8,857 bases of DNA, from NCBI GenBank assembly GCA_002254595.1, contig NJEH01000026.1, positions 1-8,857 of the forward strand. The letters are read 5' to 3'. The notes below the pieces were generated by a model. It was not told where the DNA came from, made no database searches, and worked only from the letters and a program-made list of their open reading frames with translations. A program made the position numbers and the translations under genes. This DNA comes from Thermofilum sp. ex4484_15 (GTDB taxonomy: Archaea > Thermoproteota > Thermoprotei > Thermofilales > EX4484-15). Below, piece by piece: positions 1-5,574 of the stretch (position 1 is the stretch's first letter; each line of letters begins with the position of its first letter).

Positions 1-599
1 TAGCCGCTAGTTTAAATGGGTTAATGAAAGCGGATTTAAAGCCCGGCGATGTGGTATTAATATTAGGAGCTGGACCCATGGGCCTTCTACAGACGACGTT
101 AGCTAAATTCCTAGGGGCTAGCAGGGTAATAGTAAGCGACCTCATGGACGAGCGCTTAAAGTACGCGGAGAAGTTCGGTGCGGACGTAACGGTAAATCCC
201 TTAAGGGAGGAGTTAAGCGATAGAGTCATGGAGGAAACGGGTAATTACGGCGCCGATATAACCGTACTATCCACAGGGGGGAGCGCCATGGCCGATTTAT
301 TGCCTTCCTCGTTAAAGTTGACAGCTAAAGGAGGTAGGATAGTCGTTTTCGCAGGTACTTGGCCCCCCAAGAAGGCGCAGATAGATTTAAATTTAATACA
401 TTACGGGGAGAGGAGGATAATAGGTAGCTTCATCTACACTAGGGAGGTATTCTCGAGAGCTTTAAATATAGCTGGAAGCAGTGGTATAGATTTAAGGGAG
501 CTAATAACCCATAAGTTTAAGTTAGAGGGAGTAGAGGAAGCATTTAGAATCGTTATCAGGAGGGAGGGGCTTAAGGTAGCCTTAATTCCTAATCCTTAA
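1..599 (+). CDS. Zinc-type MDR dehydrogenase, C-terminal part (5'-truncated by window)
   Basis: Medium-chain dehydrogenase/reductase; family members oxidise alcohols or polyols with NAD(P)+. The frame is open from position 3 with no stop, and reads Ala-Ala-Ser-Leu-Asn-Gly-Leu before the Met at 24. This matches the family's stretch just before the Rossmann fold, so the Met at 24 is internal and the catalytic zinc domain lies upstream of the window. Counting from that Met, the dinucleotide motif GAGPMG is at 15-20. An Asp (residue 39, in VIVSD) ends the second strand, which usually means NAD+ rather than NADP+. The C-terminal LEGVEEAFRIV stretch is typical of the family. The substrate cannot be told from this half. 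The next gene starts 18 nt after the stop, so the two may be co-transcribed. Family confidence is high; substrate is unknown. Confidence 0.9.
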   Translation, partial: AASLNGLMKADLKPGDVVLILGAGPMGLLQTTLAKFLGASRVIVSDLMDERLKYAEKFGADVTVNPLREELSDRVMEETGNYGADITVLSTGGSAMADLLPSSLKLTAKGGRIVVFAGTWPPKKAQIDLNLIHYGERRIIGSFIYTREVFSRALNIAGSSGIDLRELITHKFKLEGVEEAFRIVIRREGLKVALIPNP

Positions 600-606
600 G
601 GCCTAA

Positions 607-620
607 GGTGGTTAAGGGTG
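607..620 (+). promoter_or_regulatory. Ribosome binding site fixing the GTG start of the presenilin-like gene
   Basis: GGTG at 607-610 is followed by 7 nt and then GTG at 618. GGTGAT is complementary to the conserved archaeal 16S rRNA 3' end. The same GGTG-7 nt arrangement precedes other non-ATG starts in the window. Confidence 0.6.
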
Positions 621-1475
621 GGCGGTAAACCTAGGGAAGTTAAGTGCCTCTTACTTTTCATCTTAATACTCAGCTTCTCGGCTACTTCCTCCTGGTTCCT
701 GAGGAGTTCGCTTAACTACCCTACCCTTAGGGATTACCTAGGCGGCCCTTTGCCCCTAGGTCCGTTAATTATTATAACCTTTCTATTAAGCTTCTTAGTT
801 TTTTACTCCTTAGTAAAGGGTAGGCTCTCACTATTAGGCCCCCTAATTAGAGTTACTTCGTTGATAGCGACGTATTTTTCGGCCCAGCTTTACTGCTACA
901 TAGCTTTAAGTTACTTAGGTTATGGGCTACCTAGTTACGCTAAGCCCTGTTTAGTCATGCTAATACCATTACTTATAGTGCCGCTAACCTTAAAGGCCTT
1001 AGGGGGTAGGGGTACTTCGCGCTTACTAGCTTCTTTAGTCACGTTCTACTCGGTAACCTTAGGGTCGTTGATAGGTTTAGCACTTAGCTTCTCCGAGTTA
1101 GTTACCTTAGTGGCTTTAGCTTCCGCCATAGATATTTATTCCGTTTTCAAGGGCCCTATAAGTAGGTTAGTTAGCCTCTTCAGCTACTCTAAGGGGGCTG
1201 AAGCGCTATTAGAAGGGGCCTTAATACCTATGGGTGAAGTAAGGGTAGGAGCGGGCGATTTAATATTTTACTCCATGATAATAGCTCATACCTACGACGC
1301 CAAGCCCTATAGCCCCTTAATTACCCTAACTGCCGTAAGCTCGATATTGGTAGGGGTCTACTTAACGGTTAGGGGTTTAAGGAGGAGGAGGGTATTACCG
1401 GCCTTACCTTTACCGGCCTCCCTCTCCTTATCCTCGATATTCCTAATTTCCGCGTTAACCCATTCGATACCTTAG
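618..1475 (+). CDS. Presenilin-type intramembrane aspartyl protease (archaeal presenilin/SPP homologue)
   Basis: Predicted GxGD protease that cleaves membrane-spanning substrates within the lipid bilayer. At 285 residues it has about nine hydrophobic segments, roughly 9-27, 46-66, 74-101, 109-127, 135-157, 158-176, 208-227, 232-252 and 260-280. The first catalytic Asp is D172 (AIDIYSV) in segment 6. The second is D214 in GAGD (211-214) in segment 7. The PAL motif (261-263, in LPALP) opens segment 9. From memory of human presenilin-1, the contexts D...V...KGP..R.LV, GD.IFYS and LPALP are shared. Only 41 residues separate the two Asp residues, so the long cytosolic loop of eukaryotic presenilins is absent. 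The YD motif is changed to ID. The GTG start is supported by GGTG at 607-610 with a 7-nt spacer. It lies 18 nt after the dehydrogenase gene. A plain transporter is the alternative, but three ordered motifs argue against that. Confidence 0.82.
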   Translation: MGGKPREVKCLLLFILILSFSATSSWFLRSSLNYPTLRDYLGGPLPLGPLIIITFLLSFLVFYSLVKGRLSLLGPLIRVTSLIATYFSAQLYCYIALSYLGYGLPSYAKPCLVMLIPLLIVPLTLKALGGRGTSRLLASLVTFYSVTLGSLIGLALSFSELVTLVALASAIDIYSVFKGPISRLVSLFSYSKGAEALLEGALIPMGEVRVGAGDLIFYSMIIAHTYDAKPYSPLITLTAVSSILVGVYLTVRGLRRRRVLPALPLPASLSLSSIFLISALTHSIP

Positions 1476-1490
1476 CGCCGCTTAGAAATC

Positions 1491-1583
1491 CTACCTATAC
1501 CTGCTATATCCCCCGATAATACCGTTTACCTCGTCCATTAGGTCTTTAAAGGGTAGCTCTAGAGCTTTCAACGTGGTATGCAT
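1491..1583 (-). other. Possible 30-residue ORF in the gap after the presenilin-like gene (doubtful)
   Basis: The only gap of about 100 bases in the window (1476-1577) holds a short minus-strand frame. Its ATG at 1583 overlaps the ATG of the bPH2 gene in the palindrome ATGCAT. It would encode about 30 residues, with a plausible amphipathic helix (LPFKDLMDEVNGIIGG) and a basic end (YSRYR). Codons (CTA, GTA, AGG, GAG) match the window's usage. I see no convincing ribosome binding site or promoter for it, and I recognise no family. It may be chance. Confidence 0.15.
1544..1577 (+). promoter_or_regulatory. Candidate promoter for the bPH2 membrane protein gene
   Basis: CTTTAAA at 1544-1550 is a weak archaeal TATA-like box centred about 31 nt before the ATG at 1578. 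Transcription would start only a few bases before that ATG, giving a leaderless or nearly leaderless message. This fits the absence of a Shine-Dalgarno site there. Confidence 0.35.
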
Positions 1584-2429
1584 ATAGGAGTACTTAAACC
1601 GTGTCCGGCTTCAATGCTAAGGTATTACCTCGATGCCTTGATCCCCGTATTAGCCCTAGTTGCTTCCCTCCTATTGGTGAGGATATTACCAAACGGGCTA
1701 ATTGAATTCATATCCTCTTGGGCTCGGTACGTACCCCCGCTTAGGTCCTTAAAGCCCGGGGAGCTAAAAGTGATTGCTATCTCCTGGCCGCTCCTCCTAG
1801 GTTACGGGGCAATTAAGTGGTTATCCAGGTCGAGCTTTAAGTTAGCGGTTTATTACGCATTAACGATCACGATCCCAGAAGTAGCCGTTTATTTAGGTTA
1901 CCTACCCAATAATCTGACTTCACGAACCTTCATTTACTGTTCGGTTAGCCTTGTAGCTTCCGCGGCCGTAGAGGTAGTTAGAAGGAATTACGTTTACGAA
2001 GTTAGCGAAAACTACGTTTCGCTTAAATCGGGGGTTATAAGTAGGAGGGAGAGGGTAATTCCTTACAATAAGGTAACCGATGTAGTTTTAGAGAGGGGGC
2101 CCCTAGCTAGGTTATTAGGTTACGGGAGTTTAATACTATTAACGGCTTCGGGTTTGGGTACCGGTAGCGATGGAGCTTTAGCTTTGGTAATTAAGGGATT
2201 AAAGGAATTAGGCCTCTCGTTAGGGGGATTTAGGAGCGTTAGGAAAGTTAGGTATGGCCCAGAAGACTGCCTTTACGGAATTAGGAATCCTGAGGGGATT
2301 AGGGATTTCCTCTTAAATAGGTTAACTAACCTACCTAAGGGTAAAGAGGCGCCTCTTCTAACTAACCAAGGGGGCGGTAACTTAGATGAGGAGTTCCTGG
2401 AGGAAATTAAAGCTAGCTTAAATAAGTAA
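1578..2429 (+). CDS. Four-TM membrane protein with C-terminal bPH2 (DUF304-type) domain
   Basis: Membrane protein of 283 residues, function unknown. Hydrophobic segments lie near 17-36, 64-81, 87-107 and 117-134. A soluble domain follows at about 137-191, with the bPH2 pattern of strands: YVYEVSENYVSLKSGVI, then IPYNKVTDV, then LARLLGYGSLILLTA. The later NPEGIRDFLLNRL (about 238-250) is also typical of this family's C-terminal helix. The tail to 283 is polar and acidic. Bacterial and archaeal PH-like domains of this type are common on membrane proteins, but their ligands are mostly unknown. The ATG at 1578 is chosen because a TATA-like box sits about 31 nt upstream; the ATG at 1614 (residue 13) is an alternative. 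It is 102 nt downstream of the presenilin-like gene, on the same strand, and converges on the TRAM gene. Confidence 0.75.
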   Translation: MHIGVLKPCPASMLRYYLDALIPVLALVASLLLVRILPNGLIEFISSWARYVPPLRSLKPGELKVIAISWPLLLGYGAIKWLSRSSFKLAVYYALTITIPEVAVYLGYLPNNLTSRTFIYCSVSLVASAAVEVVRRNYVYEVSENYVSLKSGVISRRERVIPYNKVTDVVLERGPLARLLGYGSLILLTASGLGTGSDGALALVIKGLKELGLSLGGFRSVRKVRYGPEDCLYGIRNPEGIRDFLLNRLTNLPKGKEAPLLTNQGGGNLDEEFLEEIKASLNK

Positions 2430-2433
2430 AAAA
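2428..2433 (-). terminator. T6 tract downstream of the TRAM gene
   Basis: Six A on the + strand, overlapping the TAA stop of the bPH2 gene, read as TTTTTT on the minus strand about 19 nt after the TRAM stop. Archaeal RNA polymerase terminates at such T tracts without needing a hairpin. Confidence 0.4.
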
Positions 2434-2451
2434 TACGGTTAATTTAAACTT

Positions 2452-2670
2452 CTACCTTACGACTTCCCCTATCGCGTAACGCCTACCTACTTTAGTTATC
2501 TTAACCCTTACTTCGTCCCCTACGCTAGTACCGGGGATGAATATTATAAAACCCTTTATCCTAGCTATACCGTCTCCCCTACGGCTTACTTCTACTATCC
2601 TTACTTCGTATTCCTCTCCTAACCTAACCGGCTTCTCCATAAAGTCCCTAGGCCTAAACCTGTACGACAT
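2452..2670 (-). CDS. Stand-alone TRAM-domain RNA-binding protein
   Basis: Small basic protein of 72 residues made up almost entirely of a TRAM domain (about 13-72), a five-stranded beta-barrel that binds RNA. The hallmark stretches are YEVRIVEVSRRGDGIARI, GFIIFIPGTSVGDEVRVKI and GRRYAIGEVV. In archaea, single TRAM proteins are known as RNA chaperones that may take the place of bacterial cold-shock proteins; in larger enzymes TRAM presents tRNA for modification. Nothing else is fused here, so a general RNA chaperone or translation-related role is most likely. The ATG at 2670 is preceded by GGAG only 2 nt away, so a short-leader or leaderless message is plausible. A later Met (residue 11) is less likely. 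The gene converges on the bPH2 gene with 22 nt between stops. Confidence 0.9.
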   Translation of the reverse strand: MSYRFRPRDFMEKPVRLGEEYEVRIVEVSRRGDGIARIKGFIIFIPGTSVGDEVRVKITKVGRRYAIGEVVR

Positions 2671-2677
2671 TACTCCG

Positions 2678-2694
2678 CTACTTCCTTCTACTTC
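2678..2694. repeat. Tandem CTACTTC direct repeat spaced 10 bp
   Basis: CTACTTC occurs at 2678-2684 and again at 2688-2694, exactly one helical turn apart, between the TRAM start and the inverted-repeat block. Such phasing is typical of protein binding sites, but chance in a CTTC-rich stretch is possible. Confidence 0.3.
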
Positions 2695-2698
2695 GTTT

Positions 2699-2746
2699 GG
2701 CGTTAAAGAAGTCGTTAAGGCTTCCTTAACGCCACTTCATAAGTGG
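2699..2746 (-). promoter_or_regulatory. Overlapping inverted repeats upstream of the TRAM gene (operator or attenuator-like)
   Basis: One long hairpin pairs 2699-2713 with 2719-2733: 8 perfect pairs (ggcgttaa/ttaacgcc), one A-C mismatch, 4 pairs, a G-T pair and a final pair, around a 5-nt loop. An alternative pair of short hairpins uses the same bases: 2713-2720 with 2724-2731 (8 perfect pairs, 3-nt loop) and 2732-2737 with 2741-2746 (6 perfect pairs, 3-nt loop). The two folds exclude each other. On the minus strand the left arm also contains a TATA-like TTCTTTAAC (about 2703-2710), roughly 36 nt before the TRAM ATG. The element could therefore be an operator over the promoter or an RNA switch in a read-through transcript. 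Confidence 0.5.
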
Positions 2747-2757
2747 AACCGTAGTAT

Positions 2758-3021
2758 TTAAGTCTTTCCCGAAGATTTCGATTTAATGAACTCCTCCACG
2801 GACTTAGGTTTAGGCTTAACCATGACCCAACCTACCCATGTAACGAAGAGTAGGAGTAATAGCACTATCACGGCTGCTGGAAAAATGACTATCCACCAAG
2901 TCCATAAGTACCTCCCCTCCCTAATGGTATACCTAGCCCATAGGTACAAGGAAGTTAAGTAAAAGGCGAAGAAGGAAAAGGACGTGACCATTATTATTAA
3001 ACCTATGCTCCTCCCCTTCAA
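2758..3021 (-). CDS. Small two-TM membrane protein of unknown function
   Basis: Protein of 87 residues that I do not recognise. A first hydrophobic segment covers about 5-28 (IGLIIMVTSFSFFAFYLTSL). A short basic, aromatic loop (RYTIREGRYLW) follows, then a second long hydrophobic stretch at about 41-68. The C-terminal tail is basic (KPKPKSVEEFIKSKSSGKT) and would favour the cytoplasmic side. The TTG start is chosen because GGTG lies exactly 7 nt before it (3029-3032 on the minus strand), as for other non-ATG starts here; the Met at residue 11 is an alternative. It is divergent from uppS, with 69 nt between starts. It lies 87 nt upstream of the TRAM gene on the same strand, so the pair could share a transcript through the hairpin region. 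Confidence 0.65.
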   Translation of the reverse strand: MKGRSIGLIIMVTSFSFFAFYLTSLYLWARYTIREGRYLWTWWIVIFPAAVIVLLLLLFVTWVGWVMVKPKPKSVEEFIKSKSSGKT

Positions 3022-3035
3022 CCCCCTTCACCGCG

Positions 3036-3071
3036 ATTAACGTTATAAGCCCCCTGGTTCTTATCGTTAAT
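3036..3071. promoter_or_regulatory. Divergent promoter region with a dyad repeat
   Basis: The 69-nt gap between two divergent starts contains attaacgttataag (3036-3049) and cttatcgttaat (3060-3071). These are inverted copies of a 12-bp unit, except for a TT insertion in the left arm. Both arms are AT-rich and TATA-like (cttataacg on the minus strand, cttatcgttaataag on the plus strand). They probably include the two promoters, and the symmetry would suit a dimeric regulator. Which arm serves which gene cannot be settled by eye. Confidence 0.4.
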
Positions 3072-3090
3072 AAGAGTAAGGGATGGATCC

Positions 3091-3870
3091 GTGAGACGCT
3101 TACTTAAATTACTCGGCATTTATAAACTTTATGAGAAATGGCTTTATAGCCAGATAAAGGGTAAGCCTGTACCGAGCCATGTAGCTATAATCCTAGATGG
3201 GAATAGGAGGTGGGCTAGGAGGAGGGGGCTACCCCCTTGGTATGGACATGAAGAAGGGGCTAGGAAAGCTAAGCAAGTACTTAGATGGCTACTGGACCTA
3301 GGCGTAACCACCGTAACCCTTTACGTGCTATCCACCGAGAACTTAAGGAGGGATCCGGTGGAGTTAAGTAAACTATTTGAAGTTATAGAGAAGTACCTAA
3401 GGGATTCGTTGAGGGATCCGCTAATATTCGAGAACGAAGTGAAGTTTAAAGCCATAGGTAAGTTAGACCTATTACCTAAGGGTATTAGGGACTTAATAGC
3501 GGAATTGGAGGATAGGACTAGGGGCTTTTCTAGACATTTCTTAAACGTAGCTATAGCTTACGGCGGGAGGAGCGAAATAGTGGAGGCGGTGAGGAAGCTA
3601 GCTAGGGACGTTAGGAACGGTAAAGTAGATCCTTCAGAAATAAGCGAGGAACTATTCGAAAAGTACCTCTTTACCTCCTACCTACCTAACCCCTCTCCGG
3701 ACCTCATTGTAAGGACCAGTGGGGAGGAGAGGTTAAGTAATTTTTTACTTTGGCAATCCGCCTACTCGGAGCTCTGCTTCCTCGACGTCTACTGGCCGGA
3801 GTTTAGGAGGATAGACTTACTCAGGGCCATAAGGATCTACCAGAGGAGGGCCAGGAGGTTCGGCTTATAG
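3091..3870 (+). CDS. uppS: Cis-prenyltransferase (undecaprenyl/dolichyl diphosphate synthase family)
   Basis: Adds isopentenyl diphosphate units in cis configuration to an allylic diphosphate. The resulting long polyprenyl diphosphate becomes the lipid carrier for glycans; in archaea this is the dolichol-type carrier of N-glycosylation. The length of 259 residues is normal for the family. Visible motifs in order are HVAIILDGNRRWA with catalytic Asp D36; GHEEGARK (52-59); LYVLSTEN (77-84); NVAIAYGGR (152-160); and PDLIVRTSGEERLSNFLLWQ (203-222), whose Arg and Ser residues bind diphosphate. YSEL with E227 and YWPEF follow. The protein is soluble, with a basic N-terminal helix that could touch the membrane. 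The start is GTG, preceded by a weak GGGATGG. Chain length of the product is not readable. ApgM follows after 68 nt, which contains its own promoter. Confidence 0.95.
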   Translation: MRRLLKLLGIYKLYEKWLYSQIKGKPVPSHVAIILDGNRRWARRRGLPPWYGHEEGARKAKQVLRWLLDLGVTTVTLYVLSTENLRRDPVELSKLFEVIEKYLRDSLRDPLIFENEVKFKAIGKLDLLPKGIRDLIAELEDRTRGFSRHFLNVAIAYGGRSEIVEAVRKLARDVRNGKVDPSEISEELFEKYLFTSYLPNPSPDLIVRTSGEERLSNFLLWQSAYSELCFLDVYWPEFRRIDLLRAIRIYQRRARRFGL

Positions 3871-3873
3871 ATG

Positions 3874-3931
3874 GGCTGAAGCTTAAGCCATCAAGCTTAA
3901 ATTTTACCTATACTTTAAGCCGGCTTAGGTG
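3874..3931 (+). promoter_or_regulatory. Promoter and palindromes upstream of apgM
   Basis: A TATA-like TTAAATTTTA at 3897-3906 would place transcription start near 3928, at the GGTG ribosome binding site (3928-3931), which is 7 nt before the TTG start. Two palindromes flank the box: ggctgaagcttaagcc (3874-3889, one mismatch) and taagccggctta (3916-3927, perfect). They share the half-site TTAAGCC/GGCTTAA, suggesting a possible operator pair. The first could also mark the 3' end of uppS. Confidence 0.45.
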
Positions 3932-3938
3932 ATGGAAG

Positions 3939-5183
3939 TTGGTTAAAGCGTTACTTATAGTAATGGATGGAGCCGGTGATAGAGCGCTAAAGGAGTTAGG
4001 TGGTAAGACTCCTTTAGAAGTAGCGCGTAAACCCAATATGGACGGTCTAGCCGCTAGGGGAATTACTGGCTTAATGTACGCGATAGCTCCGGGGATTAGG
4101 CCGGGTAGCGATACCGCGCACCTAGCGATATTCGGTTACGATCCCTACGCTACCTATAGCGGTAGGGGGGCTTTCGAAGCGTTAGGGGCTGGCTTAGAAT
4201 TAGGGGAGGGGGATGTAGCCTTTAGAACTAACTTCGCTACCGTGAACGAAGATTGGGTTGTCGTCGATAGGAGGGCAGGCAGGTATATCGAAGGGGCGGA
4301 GGAACTGGAGAAGGCACTAAACGAAATAAGGATAGAGAGCCATCCAGAAGTGGAGATAGTATTTAAGCATACCGTAGAACATAGGGGGGTCTTAATACTA
4401 AGGGGTACTAGTTTATCCAATAAGGTTAGCGACGTAGACCCCCATAAGTTAGGAGTTAGGGTACCTAAGGCCGAACCCCTCGATAACGATCCTTCTTCGA
4501 AGGTAACCGCCGAAGTACTTAACGAATTTACTAAGAAGAGCTATGAAGTACTTTCTAAGCATCCATTGAATAAGGAGAGGGAGAGGAAGGGGTTGCCGCC
4601 GGCCAATATAGTTTTAGCTAGGGGGGCGGGTAAGTTACCTAAAGTACCTAGCTTAAGGGAGAAGTACGGCTTAAAGGCCGCTACTATAGCCGGTATAACC
4701 CTTATAAAGGGGGTATCTAGGGCCCTAGGTATGGAGGTACTAGAAGTAAAAGGCGCTACCGGGGGGCTTAATACCGACGTTAACGCTAAGTTCTCTAAAG
4801 CCCTGGAGGCTTTGAATTCTGGTTACGATTTAGTGTTCCTACATATAAAGGGTACCGACGCGGCATCCCACGATGGGAACGTAAGGGCTAAGGTAAGTAT
4901 GATAGAAAGGATAGATAGAGCTTTAGGCGGGTTCCTATCGAAGGTAGATCTCTCCGATCTCTTAATAACGATAACCTCGGATCATGCTACACCTATAACG
5001 GTGAGGGACCATACGGGCGATGCCGTACCCATACTAATGGCCTGGGACGAATTAGTAAGCGACGAAGTTAGCTCCTTTAGCGAAAGAGCTTGTATGAGGG
5101 GAGGGTTACACGTAATAAGGGGTACTGACTTAATGAACTTAATAGCCAATTTTTTAGGTAAGTTAGAGAAGTTCGGGGAGTAG
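3939..5183 (+). CDS. apgM: Archaeal 2,3-bisphosphoglycerate-independent phosphoglycerate mutase
   Basis: Interconverts 3- and 2-phosphoglycerate in glycolysis/gluconeogenesis, in the cytoplasm. It belongs to the alkaline-phosphatase superfamily with two bound metal ions. The length of 414 residues is normal for archaeal ApgM and shorter than bacterial GpmI. Metal-site and catalytic motifs are in place: VMDGAGD (D10, D14), the PGSDTAHL segment with the nucleophilic Ser S57, GTDAASHDG (D307, H311), TSDHATP (D348, H349) and RDHTGD (H358). The signature GYDPYATYSGRGAFEALGAG (66-85) is highly characteristic. The start is TTG at 3939, with GGTG 7 nt upstream; the nearer ATG at 3932 is out of frame and stops after four codons. 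It appears to be transcribed alone: its own promoter lies upstream and a T tract lies downstream. Confidence 0.97.
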   Translation: MVKALLIVMDGAGDRALKELGGKTPLEVARKPNMDGLAARGITGLMYAIAPGIRPGSDTAHLAIFGYDPYATYSGRGAFEALGAGLELGEGDVAFRTNFATVNEDWVVVDRRAGRYIEGAEELEKALNEIRIESHPEVEIVFKHTVEHRGVLILRGTSLSNKVSDVDPHKLGVRVPKAEPLDNDPSSKVTAEVLNEFTKKSYEVLSKHPLNKERERKGLPPANIVLARGAGKLPKVPSLREKYGLKAATIAGITLIKGVSRALGMEVLEVKGATGGLNTDVNAKFSKALEALNSGYDLVFLHIKGTDAASHDGNVRAKVSMIERIDRALGGFLSKVDLSDLLITITSDHATPITVRDHTGDAVPILMAWDELVSDEVSSFSERACMRGGLHVIRGTDLMNLIANFLGKLEKFGE

Positions 5184-5191
5184 AGCAAAAC

Positions 5192-5200
5192 GATATAAAC
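5192..5200 (+). promoter_or_regulatory. TATA box of the eS25-mannosidase-rhomboid unit
   Basis: GATATAAAC at 5192-5200 is the best TATA-like box in the window and is preceded by an A-rich BRE-like gcaaaac. It predicts a start near 5222, giving a leader of about 11 nt before the ATG at 5233. Confidence 0.55.
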
Positions 5201-5209
5201 TACTTAACC

Positions 5210-5215
5210 TTTTTT
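5210..5215 (+). terminator. T6 tract after apgM
   Basis: TTTTTT at 5210-5215, 27 nt after the apgM stop, could end the apgM transcript. It lies just downstream of the next promoter's TATA box and before its predicted start, so termination there would not block eS25. Confidence 0.4.
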
Positions 5216-5232
5216 ATAAGGGGTTAGGAGTT

Positions 5233-5574
5233 ATGGGAGGTAAGAAAAAGCCTACTATTTCCCAATTGGAAAAGAGACTCGCTAAGATGAGGAAGGAAAA
5301 GGAGAAGGAGGTTCCTAGGAGGCCTTCGACGATGAAAATGACCACTTTAGGCTACATAGCCGATAAATCGCTTAACGATATAGCTAAGGAGGTAAGTAAG
5401 ATGAAGGTAGTAACTCCTTACATGTTATCCTCCATGTTTAAGATAAAGATGGGATTAGCTAAGCAAGCCCTTAGGGAACTCGAAGCTAAGGGGGTAGTTA
5501 AGCTAATAGATAAGAACAGGAGGGTAGCTATCTACGTACCGGCTTCCCGCCTCGAAAAGGCCTCGGTGAAATAG
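5233..5574 (+). CDS. rps25e: Small-subunit ribosomal protein eS25
   Basis: Component of the 30S subunit shared by eukaryotes and part of the archaea, absent from bacteria. The length of 113 residues is normal. The N-terminal tail (1-40) is very rich in Lys, Glu and Arg, starts with the family-typical MGGKKKPTISQLEKR, and should thread into rRNA. A winged-helix domain follows at about 45-107, with YMLSSMFKIKMGLAKQALRE as the recognition-helix region, then GVVKLIDKNRRVAIYVPA as the wing. The conserved N-terminus fixes the ATG at 5233, although the GGAG upstream is only 2 nt away. A strong TATA box lies about 37 nt upstream. The stop TAG is followed directly by the mannosidase TTG. Its 3' end carries that gene's GGTG ribosome binding site, which suggests coupled translation. 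Confidence 0.96.
   Translation: MGGKKKPTISQLEKRLAKMRKEKEKEVPRRPSTMKMTTLGYIADKSLNDIAKEVSKMKVVTPYMLSSMFKIKMGLAKQALRELEAKGVVKLIDKNRRVAIYVPASRLEKASVK

Noticed and set aside
24..26. Met codon as the true start of the dehydrogenase
   Set aside because: The frame stays open to the window edge and the preceding residues fit the conserved family sequence, so the gene is truncated and not short.
2537..2761. Plus-strand open frame of 74 residues
   Set aside because: It is the antisense of the clearly conserved TRAM gene and the hairpin region, and it matches no recognisable protein pattern.
4154..4420. Minus-strand open frame of 88 residues
   Set aside because: It lies wholly inside apgM, whose motifs are continuous, and its Ser/Thr-rich low-complexity product is typical of an antisense shadow.
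4982..5188. Minus-strand open frame of 68 residues
   Set aside because: It is antisense to the C-terminal metal-site region of apgM and has no promoter or ribosome binding site of its own.
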